From an uncultured Planctomycetaceae bacterium (GTDB lineage Bacteria > Planctomycetota > Planctomycetia > Pirellulales > JACPPG01): a stretch of DNA of 7,322 bases. Shown piece after piece: positions 1 to 7,322 of this stretch; positions within the stretch are counted from its first letter, which is position 1; each line of letters starts with the position of its first letter. The notes beneath the pieces were generated by a model that saw nothing but the letters and a program-made list of their open reading frames with translations, was not told where the DNA came from and did no database searches. The stretch spans positions 1 to 7,322 of the forward strand of contig CAMFLN010000135.1 of the NCBI GenBank assembly GCA_945957305.1, given 5' to 3'. Both the position numbers and the translations under genes were made by a program.

Positions 1-2108
1 CAGTCGCTGAGGTTAGAACCGGCCAATTCATGACTCGTCACTTGGAAGTCCGCGGCCGAGCGAAAGTCGTACTTCACCTCGGGCAAGCGCGACGCCAGCT
101 GCTGGCTGTCGATCACCGCCAGGTCCCCTTCGTCGGCGTCGACGTTCAGGGCAAACAGCCGTGATTCTTGCTGCTGATCGTTGGTCGTGAGTTGCACCTC
201 GTAGATCCCGCTTTCGCGCGTCTCGGTCAACGCGGCGGTGAGCGTCGACTCCTTCTGCTGGGCGTCGACCGTTACGGGAGCAGAGTCTCCGGCTCCTGGC
301 GGTAAAAAACGAACCTTCGGTTGATAGCGCCCGGCATCGAATTGCACGTCGATCGGCGTCCCAACGAGACGCGGCGGGCGCTGTGAATGGCCTTGTCCCA
401 GGTAGGATTGCAGTTCCAGAAGCGCCACGACGAAACTGGGATTGCGCCCCCAGTTATTCCACAAGGGCGCCGCTGTCGTCAGCATGACCACCACGCGCCC
501 TTCGCCAAAACGACTTTCGACCGCGAGCGGATCCCCGTTGCGCAGGCGAGCCAGGACCGTGACCCCCGCATCGGCCGGCGGTTGCCAGGCTTTGGGGAGC
601 AGAAAGTAACGATCCACGGTGACGCCGGCCAGGTAGCTGTTGCGCTCGCCGGCGAAAATGCTCAGCACGCCCTGGTCGGCCGGTTCAATATCGGGGGACT
701 TTTCCAGGCGATCGACCAGCAACTGCGCGTCACGCAGCAAGGGGACAGGAAACAGACCGTCGCCGTCGCGATAAAGTTTCTCGTTGTAAAACTTGGCCTG
801 CGTATGCTCGCCGACAAAGAACATGACTCCGCCGCCGGCCTGCACAAAATTCTCAAGAGCAGTGATCGCCGGCTGGTCGAGCCGCTCGACGTCTGTCAGG
901 TAGATGGTCTGAAACTTGTCGAGCGCGTGTTTGTTCAGGTAGTCGGGGCGTTCAACTTGCGGCTGCAACCCCGTGCGGGCCGGTCCCCCCGGCTGGAACA
1001 CCGAGTTCAAAAACCGCGCGTTGCGATCCGATGTATCGCCGTCGATGATCAAGACCGGCACGGCGATCGGCAGTTGCACCAGGCCGTACTGCACATTGTC
1101 CGCGGCGACGGCGTCGCTGTTCAAATGTGCCATGATCTGGTGTTCGCCCCCAGTAGGAAAGAACGCTTCGAAGCGGCGCGTCTCGCTCTGGCCGGCGCCA
1201 ATCTGGTCGATCGTCAAAGCAGGGCGTTCGCGTCCATCTTCGGCCAACATCACCGCCACGTTCTCGACGGGGCTGCTACCCCAATTGTGTACGGTGACCT
1301 CGATGGGAACTGGAACTCCTGCGGCGTGTGTTCCGTTCAGGGGGGTCAGCCCTGCGAGCGAAAGATTAGGCCGCGCTGTATCGACGCAATTCACCAGGTG
1401 CAATTGCACGTCACTCTTGCTCAGTTTGGCCAATCCGTCGGCGACCGTGCCGGGATCTTGCCAGTCGCCCGCTCGGAAGTCCGAAACTACGTAAACGACG
1501 ACGTCTTCGCCGGCGACATTGGGCAGCCATTCGTCGAGCGCATCAAGGGCCGGTTGCAGACCGACGGCCTGTTGCGAGGGGCGTACGCGGCGTAGCAGCG
1601 CGTCGATCTCTTGATCGAAGCCCGTGCTGACGCGTTCGGCCAACATGTCGAATTCCGCCCCGCGCCCGGGCACCGCCTGGCTATAGCGCAGCAGCGTAAA
1701 AGTCTGGGGCGTCGTCTGGTGGGCGGCCTCGGCGGCCAGGCGCGTGATCAATTGCTTGGCCTCGTCGAAGGCCGTGGTATTCGCCCAGCGTTCCGACATC
1801 GAGAAGCTGTCATCCAGCAGGACGACCTGATTGGTTTTCACGTCGCCAAACAGCCGCCCCCATTGGTTTTGCAATAGCGGCTGCGCCAAGACCAGGACGA
1901 TGGCGCCGATCACGGCCACGCGCAGCGCGAGCAGCAGTAGTTCCTTGAGGCGAATCCAGGTGTTGTTCTTGCGGCGGCTAGCGAGCAAGAACTCCATGGC
2001 GGCCCATTGCACCCGCCGCTGGCGCACGAGATTGATCAGGTGGATCAAAATCGGCACCGCCAGCAGGAGCAAACCCCACAGCAGTCCTGGATTGATGAAT
2101 GACGCCAT
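1..2108 (-). CDS. BatA-type membrane VWA protein, 3' end cut by window edge
   Basis: The reverse strand is open from ATG at 2108 to the left edge, giving 702 residues with no stop. Residues about 1-40 match the BatA/aerotolerance N-terminal domain: an INPGLLWG start, a hydrophobic segment (about 8-27), then RQRRVQWAAMEFL. A second membrane segment spans about 57-80. A von Willebrand A region (about 93-245) follows, with the MIDAS motif DDSFS (D99, S101, S103) and an acidic strand end VVSDF (D210). Residues about 247-345 resemble a CARDB/Ig-like domain (VPIEVTVHN). Residues about 346-545 resemble a class I glutamine amidotransferase-like fold (VLIIDGD, YLTDVERLD, FVQAGGGVMFFVGE), with no catalytic Cys evident. 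The N-terminal family match fixes the start, although no Shine-Dalgarno is obvious. The gene lies 46 bp after the DUF58 stop. Family members usually end in another membrane helix, which would lie outside the window. The role is inferred: membrane partner of the adjacent MoxR/DUF58 pair. Confidence 0.9.
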   Translation of the reverse strand, partial: MASFINPGLLWGLLLLAVPILIHLINLVRQRRVQWAAMEFLLASRRKNNTWIRLKELLLLALRVAVIGAIVLVLAQPLLQNQWGRLFGDVKTNQVVLLDDSFSMSERWANTTAFDEAKQLITRLAAEAAHQTTPQTFTLLRYSQAVPGRGAEFDMLAERVSTGFDQEIDALLRRVRPSQQAVGLQPALDALDEWLPNVAGEDVVVYVVSDFRAGDWQDPGTVADGLAKLSKSDVQLHLVNCVDTARPNLSLAGLTPLNGTHAAGVPVPIEVTVHNWGSSPVENVAVMLAEDGRERPALTIDQIGAGQSETRRFEAFFPTGGEHQIMAHLNSDAVAADNVQYGLVQLPIAVPVLIIDGDTSDRNARFLNSVFQPGGPARTGLQPQVERPDYLNKHALDKFQTIYLTDVERLDQPAITALENFVQAGGGVMFFVGEHTQAKFYNEKLYRDGDGLFPVPLLRDAQLLVDRLEKSPDIEPADQGVLSIFAGERNSYLAGVTVDRYFLLPKAWQPPADAGVTVLARLRNGDPLAVESRFGEGRVVVMLTTAAPLWNNWGRNPSFVVALLELQSYLGQGHSQRPPRLVGTPIDVQFDAGRYQPKVRFLPPGAGDSAPVTVDAQQKESTLTAALTETRESGIYEVQLTTNDQQQESRLFALNVDADEGDLAVIDSQQLASRLPEVKYDFRSAADFQVTSHELAGSNLSD

Positions 2109-2154
2109 TACGAATACGCCGTGATAGCCGGTAATTGTTTATTGTTGCGAATGT

Positions 2155-3060
2155 TTAATTGCGGTGATGCATTCCCAGTCGATTGCTCAAATAAGTGGCC
2201 AAGACCACGTCCAGCGGCTGGCTGGTGCGGATCAAGGCGTAATCCACGACGTGCTGTGCGCAGCCGCGGCGCACTTCGTCCAGGTACGCGTGCAGCGCCT
2301 CGAGATAGCCCTCGCGTAACGCACGGGGATTGCACGTTAAGCGATCGGGCAGCTCCAATCCGTCGAAGCGCGTGGGGCCATTGAATTCGAAGTTCAGTTC
2401 GTCGTCATCCAGGACATGAAAGATCATCACGTCATGGCCGCGCTGCTTGAGCAGGCGCAAGCCCTTGAACAGTCCCTGCCGGTCGACCAACAGGTCCGAG
2501 ATCAGCACGATCATGCCCCGCCGGGGCGAGGCCTCGGCGACGTCGCGCAGGATCCGGTACAAGTCGGTCTTTTCCTGCGGTTTGCTGACCTCAAGAGCCT
2601 GGACGACCGACTGCAGGTGGGTGCGCTTGCTGCGGGGCGGCACAACGACCCGCGTGGCGTCGTCAAAGCTCACACAGCCGACCGAGTCTTGCTGGCGTAG
2701 CAGCAGGTAGGCGAGACTTGCGGCAGCGGTGCAGCCGTAGGCGTACTTGTTCAGTGGCCCCGAGCCGTATTGCATACTGCCCGATACGTCCACCAGCAGG
2801 GTACAGCGGAGATTCGTTTCCTCTTCATACTGCTTGACGTAGTAGCGATCCTGTTTGGCCCATACTTTCCAGTCGATATGGCGCGGATCGTCACCGCGGG
2901 TGTACTCGCGGTGCTGCACGAATTCGATCGACTGGCCAAAGTAGGGACTGCGATGAATCCCTGACAGAAAGCCTTCGACGACGTGCCGTGCGCGCACTTC
3001 GAGATGAGAAATCCGCGCGATCGTCTCAGGATGCAAAAATCTTTTGGAAACGGACGTCAT
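2155..3060 (-). CDS. DUF58 domain protein (VWA-like), soluble short form
   Basis: This 301-residue protein has the DUF58 hallmark region (residues about 36-64): HRSPYFGQS, then [18 protein letters not shown]-like fold follows, with LLVDVSGSM carrying the MIDAS residues D91, S93 and S95, a candidate MIDAS Thr (EKTD, T165) and LISDL (D189). There is no signal peptide or membrane helix, so it should be cytoplasmic; many longer DUF58 proteins carry N-terminal membrane helices. DUF58 proteins are nearly always encoded next to MoxR ATPases and are thought to act as their VWA adaptors, but the substrate is unknown. The ATG at 3060 lies inside the end of moxR, giving a 35-bp out-of-frame overlap that suggests translational coupling. 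A TTG at codon 9 (3036) would be a shorter alternative start. The ribosome site is weak. The protein ends in TAA at 2155-2157, 46 bp before the BatA-like gene. Confidence 0.93.
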   Translation of the reverse strand: MTSVSKRFLHPETIARISHLEVRARHVVEGFLSGIHRSPYFGQSIEFVQHREYTRGDDPRHIDWKVWAKQDRYYVKQYEEETNLRCTLLVDVSGSMQYGSGPLNKYAYGCTAAASLAYLLLRQQDSVGCVSFDDATRVVVPPRSKRTHLQSVVQALEVSKPQEKTDLYRILRDVAEASPRRGMIVLISDLLVDRQGLFKGLRLLKQRGHDVMIFHVLDDDELNFEFNGPTRFDGLELPDRLTCNPRALREGYLEALHAYLDEVRRGCAQHVVDYALIRTSQPLDVVLATYLSNRLGMHHRN

Positions 3061-4081
3061 TGGTCAGCTCGTCTTCTTTCGTGGGAGTCGTCTCGATCAG
3101 CCGCTGGATGACGTCGTCGGTCGTGATGCCTTCGCTTTCGGCGGCGAAGTTGACGACCAGGCGATGCCGTAGCACCGGCTTGGCCAGGGCCTGGATATCC
3201 TCGGTCGTGACGTGCGTGCGACCGTGCAGCAAGGCACGCGCCTTGGCCCCCAGCACCAGGAATTGCACCGCGCGCGGACCCGCGCCCCAGTTGAGTTGGT
3301 CCTGGATGTAGTCCGGCGTGCCCGCCTCGCCGGTGCGCGTTTGGCGCACCAAGGTCAAAGCGTAACGCACGACGTGGTCCGATACCGGCACCTCGCGCAC
3401 CAGGCGTTGCAACGACAGGATTTCCTCGGCGGTCAGCACCGGGATCACATGATCCGTCAAGGTCGTGGTGGTGCGCCGCGCGATCTCGAATTCTTCGTTG
3501 AACGACGGATACTTGACGAACACCTTGAACATAAAGCGGTCCTGCTGCGCCTCGGGCAGCGGATACGTCCCTTCTTGTTCAATGGGGTTCTGCGTGGCCA
3601 ATACGAAGAACGGGTCAGGCAATCGATGCCGCACGCGCCCCGCCGTGATCTGACGCTCCTGCATCGCTTCGAGCAGCGCGGCTTGCGTCTTCGGCGGCGT
3701 GCGGTTGATTTCGTCAGCCAGGATAACGTTGCCGAACAGCGGTCCTTGCAAGAAGCGGAACTCGCGCGCACCCGTCGCACGGTTCTCTTCCAGAATTTCG
3801 GTGCCCGTGATATCGGCCGGCATCAAGTCGGGCGTGAACTGAATCCGGCTGAAAGACAGGTTCAAGGTCCGGCTGAGCGTGCTGATCATCAAGGTCTTGG
3901 CCAAACCGGGCACGCCTTCGAGCAGGCAGTGACCACGGCTGAAGAGGCAGATCAACAATTCTTCGATGACGTCATGCTGGCCGACGATTACCTCGGAGAG
4001 CTGTTGGCGGATCTTCTCCCGCGCCAGGCCCAATTGGCGAATCGCGGTCGCTTCGTTCAGGGAGGTCCTCTCAGCGGTCAT
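3026..4081 (-). CDS. MoxR-family AAA+ ATPase
   Basis: This complete 351-residue protein is of normal length for MoxR/RavA-type ATPases. Visible motifs are Walker A GVPGLAKT (56-63), Walker B VILADEIN (119-126) with acidic D123/E124, sensor 1 ATQNP (162-166), the arginine-finger region EAQQDRF (R182) and a sensor 2 GPR (268-270) in the C-terminal lid. The segment [12 protein letters not shown] (82-93) is also typical of MoxR. MoxR ATPases form hexamers that hydrolyse ATP and act as chaperones for maturation of protein complexes together with VWA proteins; the client here cannot be read from the sequence. The start at 4081 is supported by GAGGA six bases upstream. A 99-bp gap (4082-4180) separates it from the toroid protein gene; no terminator or confident promoter was seen there. 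Its 3' end overlaps the DUF58 gene by 35 bp. The generic symbol moxR would describe the family only. Confidence 0.96.
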   Translation of the reverse strand: MTAERTSLNEATAIRQLGLAREKIRQQLSEVIVGQHDVIEELLICLFSRGHCLLEGVPGLAKTLMISTLSRTLNLSFSRIQFTPDLMPADITGTEILEENRATGAREFRFLQGPLFGNVILADEINRTPPKTQAALLEAMQERQITAGRVRHRLPDPFFVLATQNPIEQEGTYPLPEAQQDRFMFKVFVKYPSFNEEFEIARRTTTTLTDHVIPVLTAEEILSLQRLVREVPVSDHVVRYALTLVRQTRTGEAGTPDYIQDQLNWGAGPRAVQFLVLGAKARALLHGRTHVTTEDIQALAKPVLRHRLVVNFAAESEGITTDDVIQRLIETTPTKEDELTNDVRFQKIFAS

Positions 4082-4087
4082 ACTTGG

Positions 4088-4092
4088 TCCTC
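4088..4092 (-). promoter_or_regulatory. Ribosome binding site of the MoxR ATPase gene
   Basis: On the minus strand GAGGA lies six bases before the ATG at 4081. It is the clearest Shine-Dalgarno in the window and supports that start codon. Confidence 0.65.
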
Positions 4093-4180
4093 GATATTCC
4101 GGGGCAGGCGCGACAGTCGCTCGGCCGGCTGGTCAGAAAGTTGTGCTCGTCGTCGATGGTTATTGCTGGGCGGGTGCGCT

Positions 4181-5218
4181 TCAGCGCTGGTAGATCGGCA
4201 GCATGGCGTCGTCCAGCTGCAGAATCGTCAAGTTGATCGCTGTCGTGTAAATGGTTCCGATATAGCCTTGGCTCCACGACCCGTTGGGGCTGGCTTCGGA
4301 AATTATGCGGTTGTAGATCTTGTCGCGGTACTCGGTCCAGGTGGTGTCCCCTTCGCGGTATTTGACTTGGGCGTAGTAGTAGTGGGCATAGTGCCAGTGA
4401 CCAAAGCTTTCGTTGCCGATGTTTGCTAGGCTGCGGTTGGCGTAGTCGAGCAACTTGGGAACGTAATCGCTGTCGTAGTCACCGGCGTTGAACAGGCAGG
4501 CAATGGCCGCTGCCGTGATGGCGGGCCGGCCGCCGCCACCCTTCGAACTGTACTGCACGCCTCCGTCGGGCAGGGTGCATTGGCGGATGTATTTAATGGC
4601 TTTATCGATAATCTCTTTTGGCACGGGAATGCCGGCATTGCGGCAGCCACGCAGCCCCTGCACCTGGGTGATCGTGGTCGACCCTTCGTCGAAATCGTGA
4701 CCGTCCTTGGCGCTGACGTAACCCCAGCCGCCGGCCTGGGTCTGGGCCTCGCCTGTGAACTGGACGGCCTTGGTCAAAACCTCAATCAAGGTTTCGCGCC
4801 GATCGAGGTCCTCTTCTTCGCCCAGCACTTGTGAGAGAAACAGCATCGAGTAGCCGTGGCCGTAGGTGTAACGATCGTCGCGCGCTTCGCCGATCAAGCC
4901 ATTGGGGCGAGAACGGCTGACCAGGTAGTCCACGGCGCGGCGGATATTGGGCGCGTACTTGCCTTGCGTCGTAGTTGAACCCTCGGCCAGAAGCGCCATG
5001 CCGGCGAGCGCCGTCATTGCCGTCGAATAGCGACCGTCATTCGCGGACCAATGCCCCAACCGTGATTGGGAATTGGCGATCCACTCGAGTCCGCGATGAA
5101 TCGCCGCGCGAACCTTGGGATCGCTGATCGGTTCGGCGCGCGCCAAAGGGCCCTGACTGACAATTGCCAGGAACAGGAGCCAGCCGACGGGTTGGATGAG
5201 CGTTCGCAGGTGTGCCAT
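4181..5218 (-). CDS. Exported prenyltransferase/squalene-oxidase repeat (alpha-toroid) protein
   Basis: This 345-residue protein begins with a probable Sec signal peptide: R5, a hydrophobic stretch around 11-22 and a likely cut after ARA near residue 28. The rest resembles the alpha-alpha toroid fold of terpene cyclases and protein prenyltransferases, with paired helices and Gly/Trp-rich turns at about 54-58 (LGHWS), 163-167 (GGWGY), 218-222 (DGGVQ) and 312-316 (NGSWS). After GGWGY, the stretch DFDEGSTTITQ (175-185) fits the D-x-D...S-x-T pattern of these repeats. At about half the length of squalene-hopene cyclase, and without a clear DxDD catalytic motif, it is more likely a structural or binding protein than a cyclase. 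Similar exported proteins, often ending near LPIYQR as here, are recalled as frequent in planctomycetes. It starts one base after the stop of the upstream gene, with a GGGGGA Shine-Dalgarno-like run, so the two are very likely cotranscribed. The function is unknown. Confidence 0.88.
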   Translation of the reverse strand: MAHLRTLIQPVGWLLFLAIVSQGPLARAEPISDPKVRAAIHRGLEWIANSQSRLGHWSANDGRYSTAMTALAGMALLAEGSTTTQGKYAPNIRRAVDYLVSRSRPNGLIGEARDDRYTYGHGYSMLFLSQVLGEEEDLDRRETLIEVLTKAVQFTGEAQTQAGGWGYVSAKDGHDFDEGSTTITQVQGLRGCRNAGIPVPKEIIDKAIKYIRQCTLPDGGVQYSSKGGGGRPAITAAAIACLFNAGDYDSDYVPKLLDYANRSLANIGNESFGHWHYAHYYYAQVKYREGDTTWTEYRDKIYNRIISEASPNGSWSQGYIGTIYTTAINLTILQLDDAMLPIYQR

Positions 5219-5219
5219 G

Positions 5220-7322
5220 TCAATTGTCCCCCGCGGGCGCGACAGCAGGCACGGGGGCGATGCTCTGGAACCACGTTTGCAGTCCGCGCAACACAGCCTT
5301 GCCGGCTTTGGCGGTTTCCGATTCTTCGGCCCCCTGGTGCGCCGCTTCCTCGGCGGGCAGCTCTTTGCCCGTGAACGTCAAACGCAGCTCCGTGCTTTGA
5401 GCACGCAACACGACCTGATGCCGGTCGGGCACTCCCACAATGTCCAGGCCTTGCTGCACAGGTTGCGGCAATTTTTCCTGATGAACCACACGGCCCGTGC
5501 GCTTGTCGAGGCAGATAAATTCCGCTTCAACATTGTGCGAGCGGTTTTTACGTTGATCGTAAACGTGGGTGGCGAAGGTCAGGATTGGCAATGCCGCCGG
5601 CTGGCTGAGTAGCAAGCCATCGCGATCGACCGCCAGGGAACCAATCTTCTTGCCGCTGTGACGGTCAAACAGGTAAACGTGGCCCGAGAGCAGCGGATTA
5701 CCAATTCCTCCGGGGACGGGTTGGCGATTGACGCCGTTGGTGACCCGGGCCGGCCGGTTGGTAGCCAACACATATTGGTCAGGGCCGCGTAGCACGTAGA
5801 TTTCGCTGAGTTGCGATTCCGCCTGTAGCGACTCTTCGACCAGGGGCTTTCCGTCCGCCAGCGCCAATAGCGAGAAATGCCCGTCCGGGGTCATGACTCC
5901 CACGGCGTCGTTACTGATCCAGGCCTTGGCCGTAGCGTTGAACTGACGTTCCCAGATTTTTTTCTGATCCCAAGCGTCCGTGACAGCCAGGCGGACCTGC
6001 CCCGCGTCGATGACCCAGCTGACGACACGCCGCCCCAGCGTCGTCATGCGTTGGTTCGAGGGAGCGACCTTGCGCCGACCCAACTCCAGCCCGTCGAGAG
6101 CCCGCACAACGAGCGCGTCTTCGCTGTTGGGCGCAACAATGAAGAGCATCTCGCCGTCACCGAAAATATCGCTGCCCGGCTCAGTGTCATTACGCGTCCA
6201 CAGCGATTCGCCGGTCAACGGGCGTACGGCTACGACCGAGCGCATACGCTGATAACACGCCATTTCGTCCGTCACGGGTCCGAGGCTGCCCAGCGGGCGC
6301 CCAAGTTGATCGGCCACTACCAATCGTGGCACGGCCCAGGGGACCTGGATAACGTGGGGTTGTGGTTGAAAGCCTGCGGCGGGACCCCGATCGACCAGGT
6401 CGTGTCGCCAGAGGACACGGGCGCCTTCGTTGTTGGGGCCGCCGAGCGTGTCGATCGCCAGGATTTGATAACCCATGGAGACCAGCACCAGGTGGCCACA
6501 CACGCGTGCCGGATTCATTTGGCCATTGCCAAAGAACGTGTTGGGATTGCCGGTCTGATTCGGATCACGCAACGGTACTCGCCAACGTTCCTGGCCCAAG
6601 CCGTCGAAGCCGACCAGCGATTGTTGCTGCTGGTCAATGCACAGGGTCGAGTACTCGTGAAACGGTCCCAGCGGCCCCGTCAGGTCGAGCGCAAAATGCC
6701 GGGTCACCGAGCCGGCCGGCGTCTTTCCTTCCTCGCGCTCCACGACGCCGACGGGCCAGTCTTCCCGGGAAGACAGCAGAGAGCGCACACGAGACTTTTC
6801 GGGCAACCGATCGACCAATTGTTGCCCCGTCCTATGGTCCAGGCATTCCACGTCGGCGAACCTCTCGCTCAAACGTTTGTAGTAGATGGCCGCATCGTCA
6901 GGCCGCCGCGCCGTGTCCAACAGCGCCGCGTAGCGGGCCGTGGCCTCAGCCGCGCGGGCACGATCGGAGGAGAGCTCGAGTTGACGCAGTAACTGTTCGG
7001 CTTCGGCGTATGTTCCTTCCTCGATCAACCGCGTCGCCAGTCGTTCCCGTGCGGCGTCTCCGATCGGGAGCGTGCCGTAAAAAGACAAGAAGCGGCGTAA
7101 CGCGGTCGGCCCGGCCGCCTGCTCGGCTTGATCGAGTCGTGCCTGGATCGTGGTGTTCATCTTGGAACGGTCAGCGGGTCCGGCGGCTTCGAGCAATTCC
7201 CGCAAGCGCGCCTGCACCCAGCGATCGCGGCGCACCGAGAGCACGTGATCGACACGTTCCAACTCCTCGCCGCCACTTTCCGAGTCCGCGATCCGCAAAT
7301 ACGCCTCGAAGGCTGCCGGGGC
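5220..7322 (-). CDS. Helical-repeat plus PQQ-like beta-propeller protein, 5' end cut by window edge
   Basis: The last 700 residues are visible. The frame stays open to the right edge, so the TTG at 7298 is not a credible start and the true N-terminus lies outside. Residues about 1-180 are Ala/Leu/Arg-rich helices resembling TPR-type repeats (for example TYAEAEQLLRQLE and RPDDAAIYYKRLSERF). From about 205 to 650 there are repeated beta-propeller blades of the PQQ/BamB type, with a hydrophobic strand, a D-x-x-(S/T)G turn and a W or hydrophobic strand. Examples are GFDGLGQERWRVPL, VRPLTGESLWTRND, LFDRHSGKKIGSL and CLDKRTGRVVHQEKL. A charged tail and a short amphipathic helix end the protein. Such propellers usually serve as binding or scaffold modules, and enzyme activity or PQQ binding cannot be claimed. 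An extracytoplasmic location is likely for the family, but the signal sequence is not visible. The TGA stop is one base before the toroid gene, indicating one transcript. Confidence 0.88.
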   Translation of the reverse strand, partial: APAAFEAYLRIADSESGGEELERVDHVLSVRRDRWVQARLRELLEAAGPADRSKMNTTIQARLDQAEQAAGPTALRRFLSFYGTLPIGDAARERLATRLIEEGTYAEAEQLLRQLELSSDRARAAEATARYAALLDTARRPDDAAIYYKRLSERFADVECLDHRTGQQLVDRLPEKSRVRSLLSSREDWPVGVVEREEGKTPAGSVTRHFALDLTGPLGPFHEYSTLCIDQQQQSLVGFDGLGQERWRVPLRDPNQTGNPNTFFGNGQMNPARVCGHLVLVSMGYQILAIDTLGGPNNEGARVLWRHDLVDRGPAAGFQPQPHVIQVPWAVPRLVVADQLGRPLGSLGPVTDEMACYQRMRSVVAVRPLTGESLWTRNDTEPGSDIFGDGEMLFIVAPNSEDALVVRALDGLELGRRKVAPSNQRMTTLGRRVVSWVIDAGQVRLAVTDAWDQKKIWERQFNATAKAWISNDAVGVMTPDGHFSLLALADGKPLVEESLQAESQLSEIYVLRGPDQYVLATNRPARVTNGVNRQPVPGGIGNPLLSGHVYLFDRHSGKKIGSLAVDRDGLLLSQPAALPILTFATHVYDQRKNRSHNVEAEFICLDKRTGRVVHQEKLPQPVQQGLDIVGVPDRHQVVLRAQSTELRLTFTGKELPAEEAAHQGAEESETAKAGKAVLRGLQTWFQSIAPVPAVAPAGDN
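5227..5232 (-). promoter_or_regulatory. Probable ribosome binding site of the toroid protein gene
   Basis: On the minus strand GGGGGA lies eight bases before the ATG at 5218, inside the last codons of the upstream gene. It supports the assigned start and coupling of the two genes. Confidence 0.45.

Larger units (their letters stand above)
1..7322 (-). other. Putative operon: propeller, toroid, MoxR, DUF58, BatA-like
   Basis: Five genes run in the same direction with junctions of +1, +99, -35 and +46 bp, and no terminator-like hairpin with a T-run was seen between them. The three downstream genes are the conserved MoxR/DUF58/BatA set. The propeller and toroid genes are tightly joined to each other, while the 99-bp gap before moxR could hold an internal promoter, although none is convincing. 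Both ends of the cluster lie outside the window, so its promoter and last gene are unknown. Confidence 0.75.

Noticed and set aside
387..1595. Long plus-strand open frame of 402 codons
   Set aside because: It lies antisense to the BatA-like gene, whose minus-strand translation shows recognisable BatA and VWA motifs. The plus product resembles no family and is rich in Arg, Gln and His, as expected from an antisense frame in GC-rich DNA.
2109..2154. AT-richer 46-bp spacer as a regulatory site
   Set aside because: It has a short AT-rich stretch (AATAAACAATTA on the minus strand) but no hairpin, repeat or promoter pair to support a specific call.
4082..4180. Terminator or promoter in the 99-bp gap before moxR
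   Set aside because: I found no stem-loop followed by a T-run and no convincing -35/-10 pair. Only the GAGGA ribosome site near the moxR start stands out.
3212..4429. Plus-strand open frame of 405 codons
   Set aside because: It is antisense to the MoxR ATPase and the end of the toroid gene, both of which have clear motifs. Its product is low in complexity with no domain pattern.
4181..5218. Annotation as squalene-hopene cyclase or an enzyme of hopanoid synthesis
   Set aside because: The protein is about half the usual length, has a signal peptide, lacks a clear DxDD motif and has no hopanoid genes around it.
5877..6992. Plus-strand open frame of 371 codons
   Set aside because: It is antisense to the propeller gene, and the minus strand carries regular propeller repeats. 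It is an antisense frame of GC-rich coding DNA.
7296..7298. TTG as the start codon of the propeller gene
   Set aside because: The same frame continues without a stop to the window edge (eight further codons), and no ribosome site precedes the TTG. The gene is treated as 5'-truncated.

Overview
The window reads as one co-directional, minus-strand gene cluster from a GC-rich bacterium. It is most likely a planctomycete (Pirellulales-like). This rests on the combination of a MoxR ATPase, a short DUF58 protein, a BatA-type VWA membrane protein, an exported squalene-cyclase-like toroid protein and a large PQQ-like beta-propeller protein. The taxon is inferred from gene content and order; there is no rRNA or other phylogenetic marker here.

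In transcription order (right to left) the layout is: (1) 7322-5220, the C-terminal 700 residues of a helical-repeat plus PQQ-like beta-propeller protein, cut at its 5' end by the window edge; (2) 5218-4181, an exported 345-residue prenyltransferase/squalene-oxidase-type alpha-toroid repeat protein, starting one base after the previous stop; (3) 4081-3026, a complete MoxR-family AAA+ ATPase; (4) 3060-2155, a soluble DUF58/VWA-like protein whose start overlaps the end of moxR by 35 bp; (5) 2108-1, a BatA-type membrane-anchored VWA protein with CARDB-like and glutamine-amidotransferase-like regions, running off the left edge without a stop. The largest gaps are 99 bp (4082-4180) and 46 bp (2109-2154). 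No tRNA, rRNA, mobile element, CRISPR array or convincing terminator was seen.

The MoxR, DUF58 and BatA genes form the conserved core known in many bacteria as the MoxR/VWA (Bat-like) system. The AAA+ ATPase is thought to act as a chaperone on partners, with VWA proteins as metal-dependent adaptors. Here that core is preceded by two proteins predicted or suspected to lie outside the cytoplasm (a signal-peptide toroid protein and a beta-propeller protein). This suggests a cytoplasmic ATPase/adaptor pair working with a membrane VWA protein on an envelope process. That functional link is inference from gene order.

The BatA-like gene is easy to miss because it has no stop codon inside the window, while a long spurious open frame (387-1595) lies on the opposite strand. 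Its reading frame was followed by hand from the start at 2108 to base 3 with no interruption. The content is largely ordinary for planctomycetes. The points most worth a second look are the cluster as a candidate envelope system, the multidomain BatA protein with a possibly degenerate metal site, and the apparently non-catalytic exported toroid protein.
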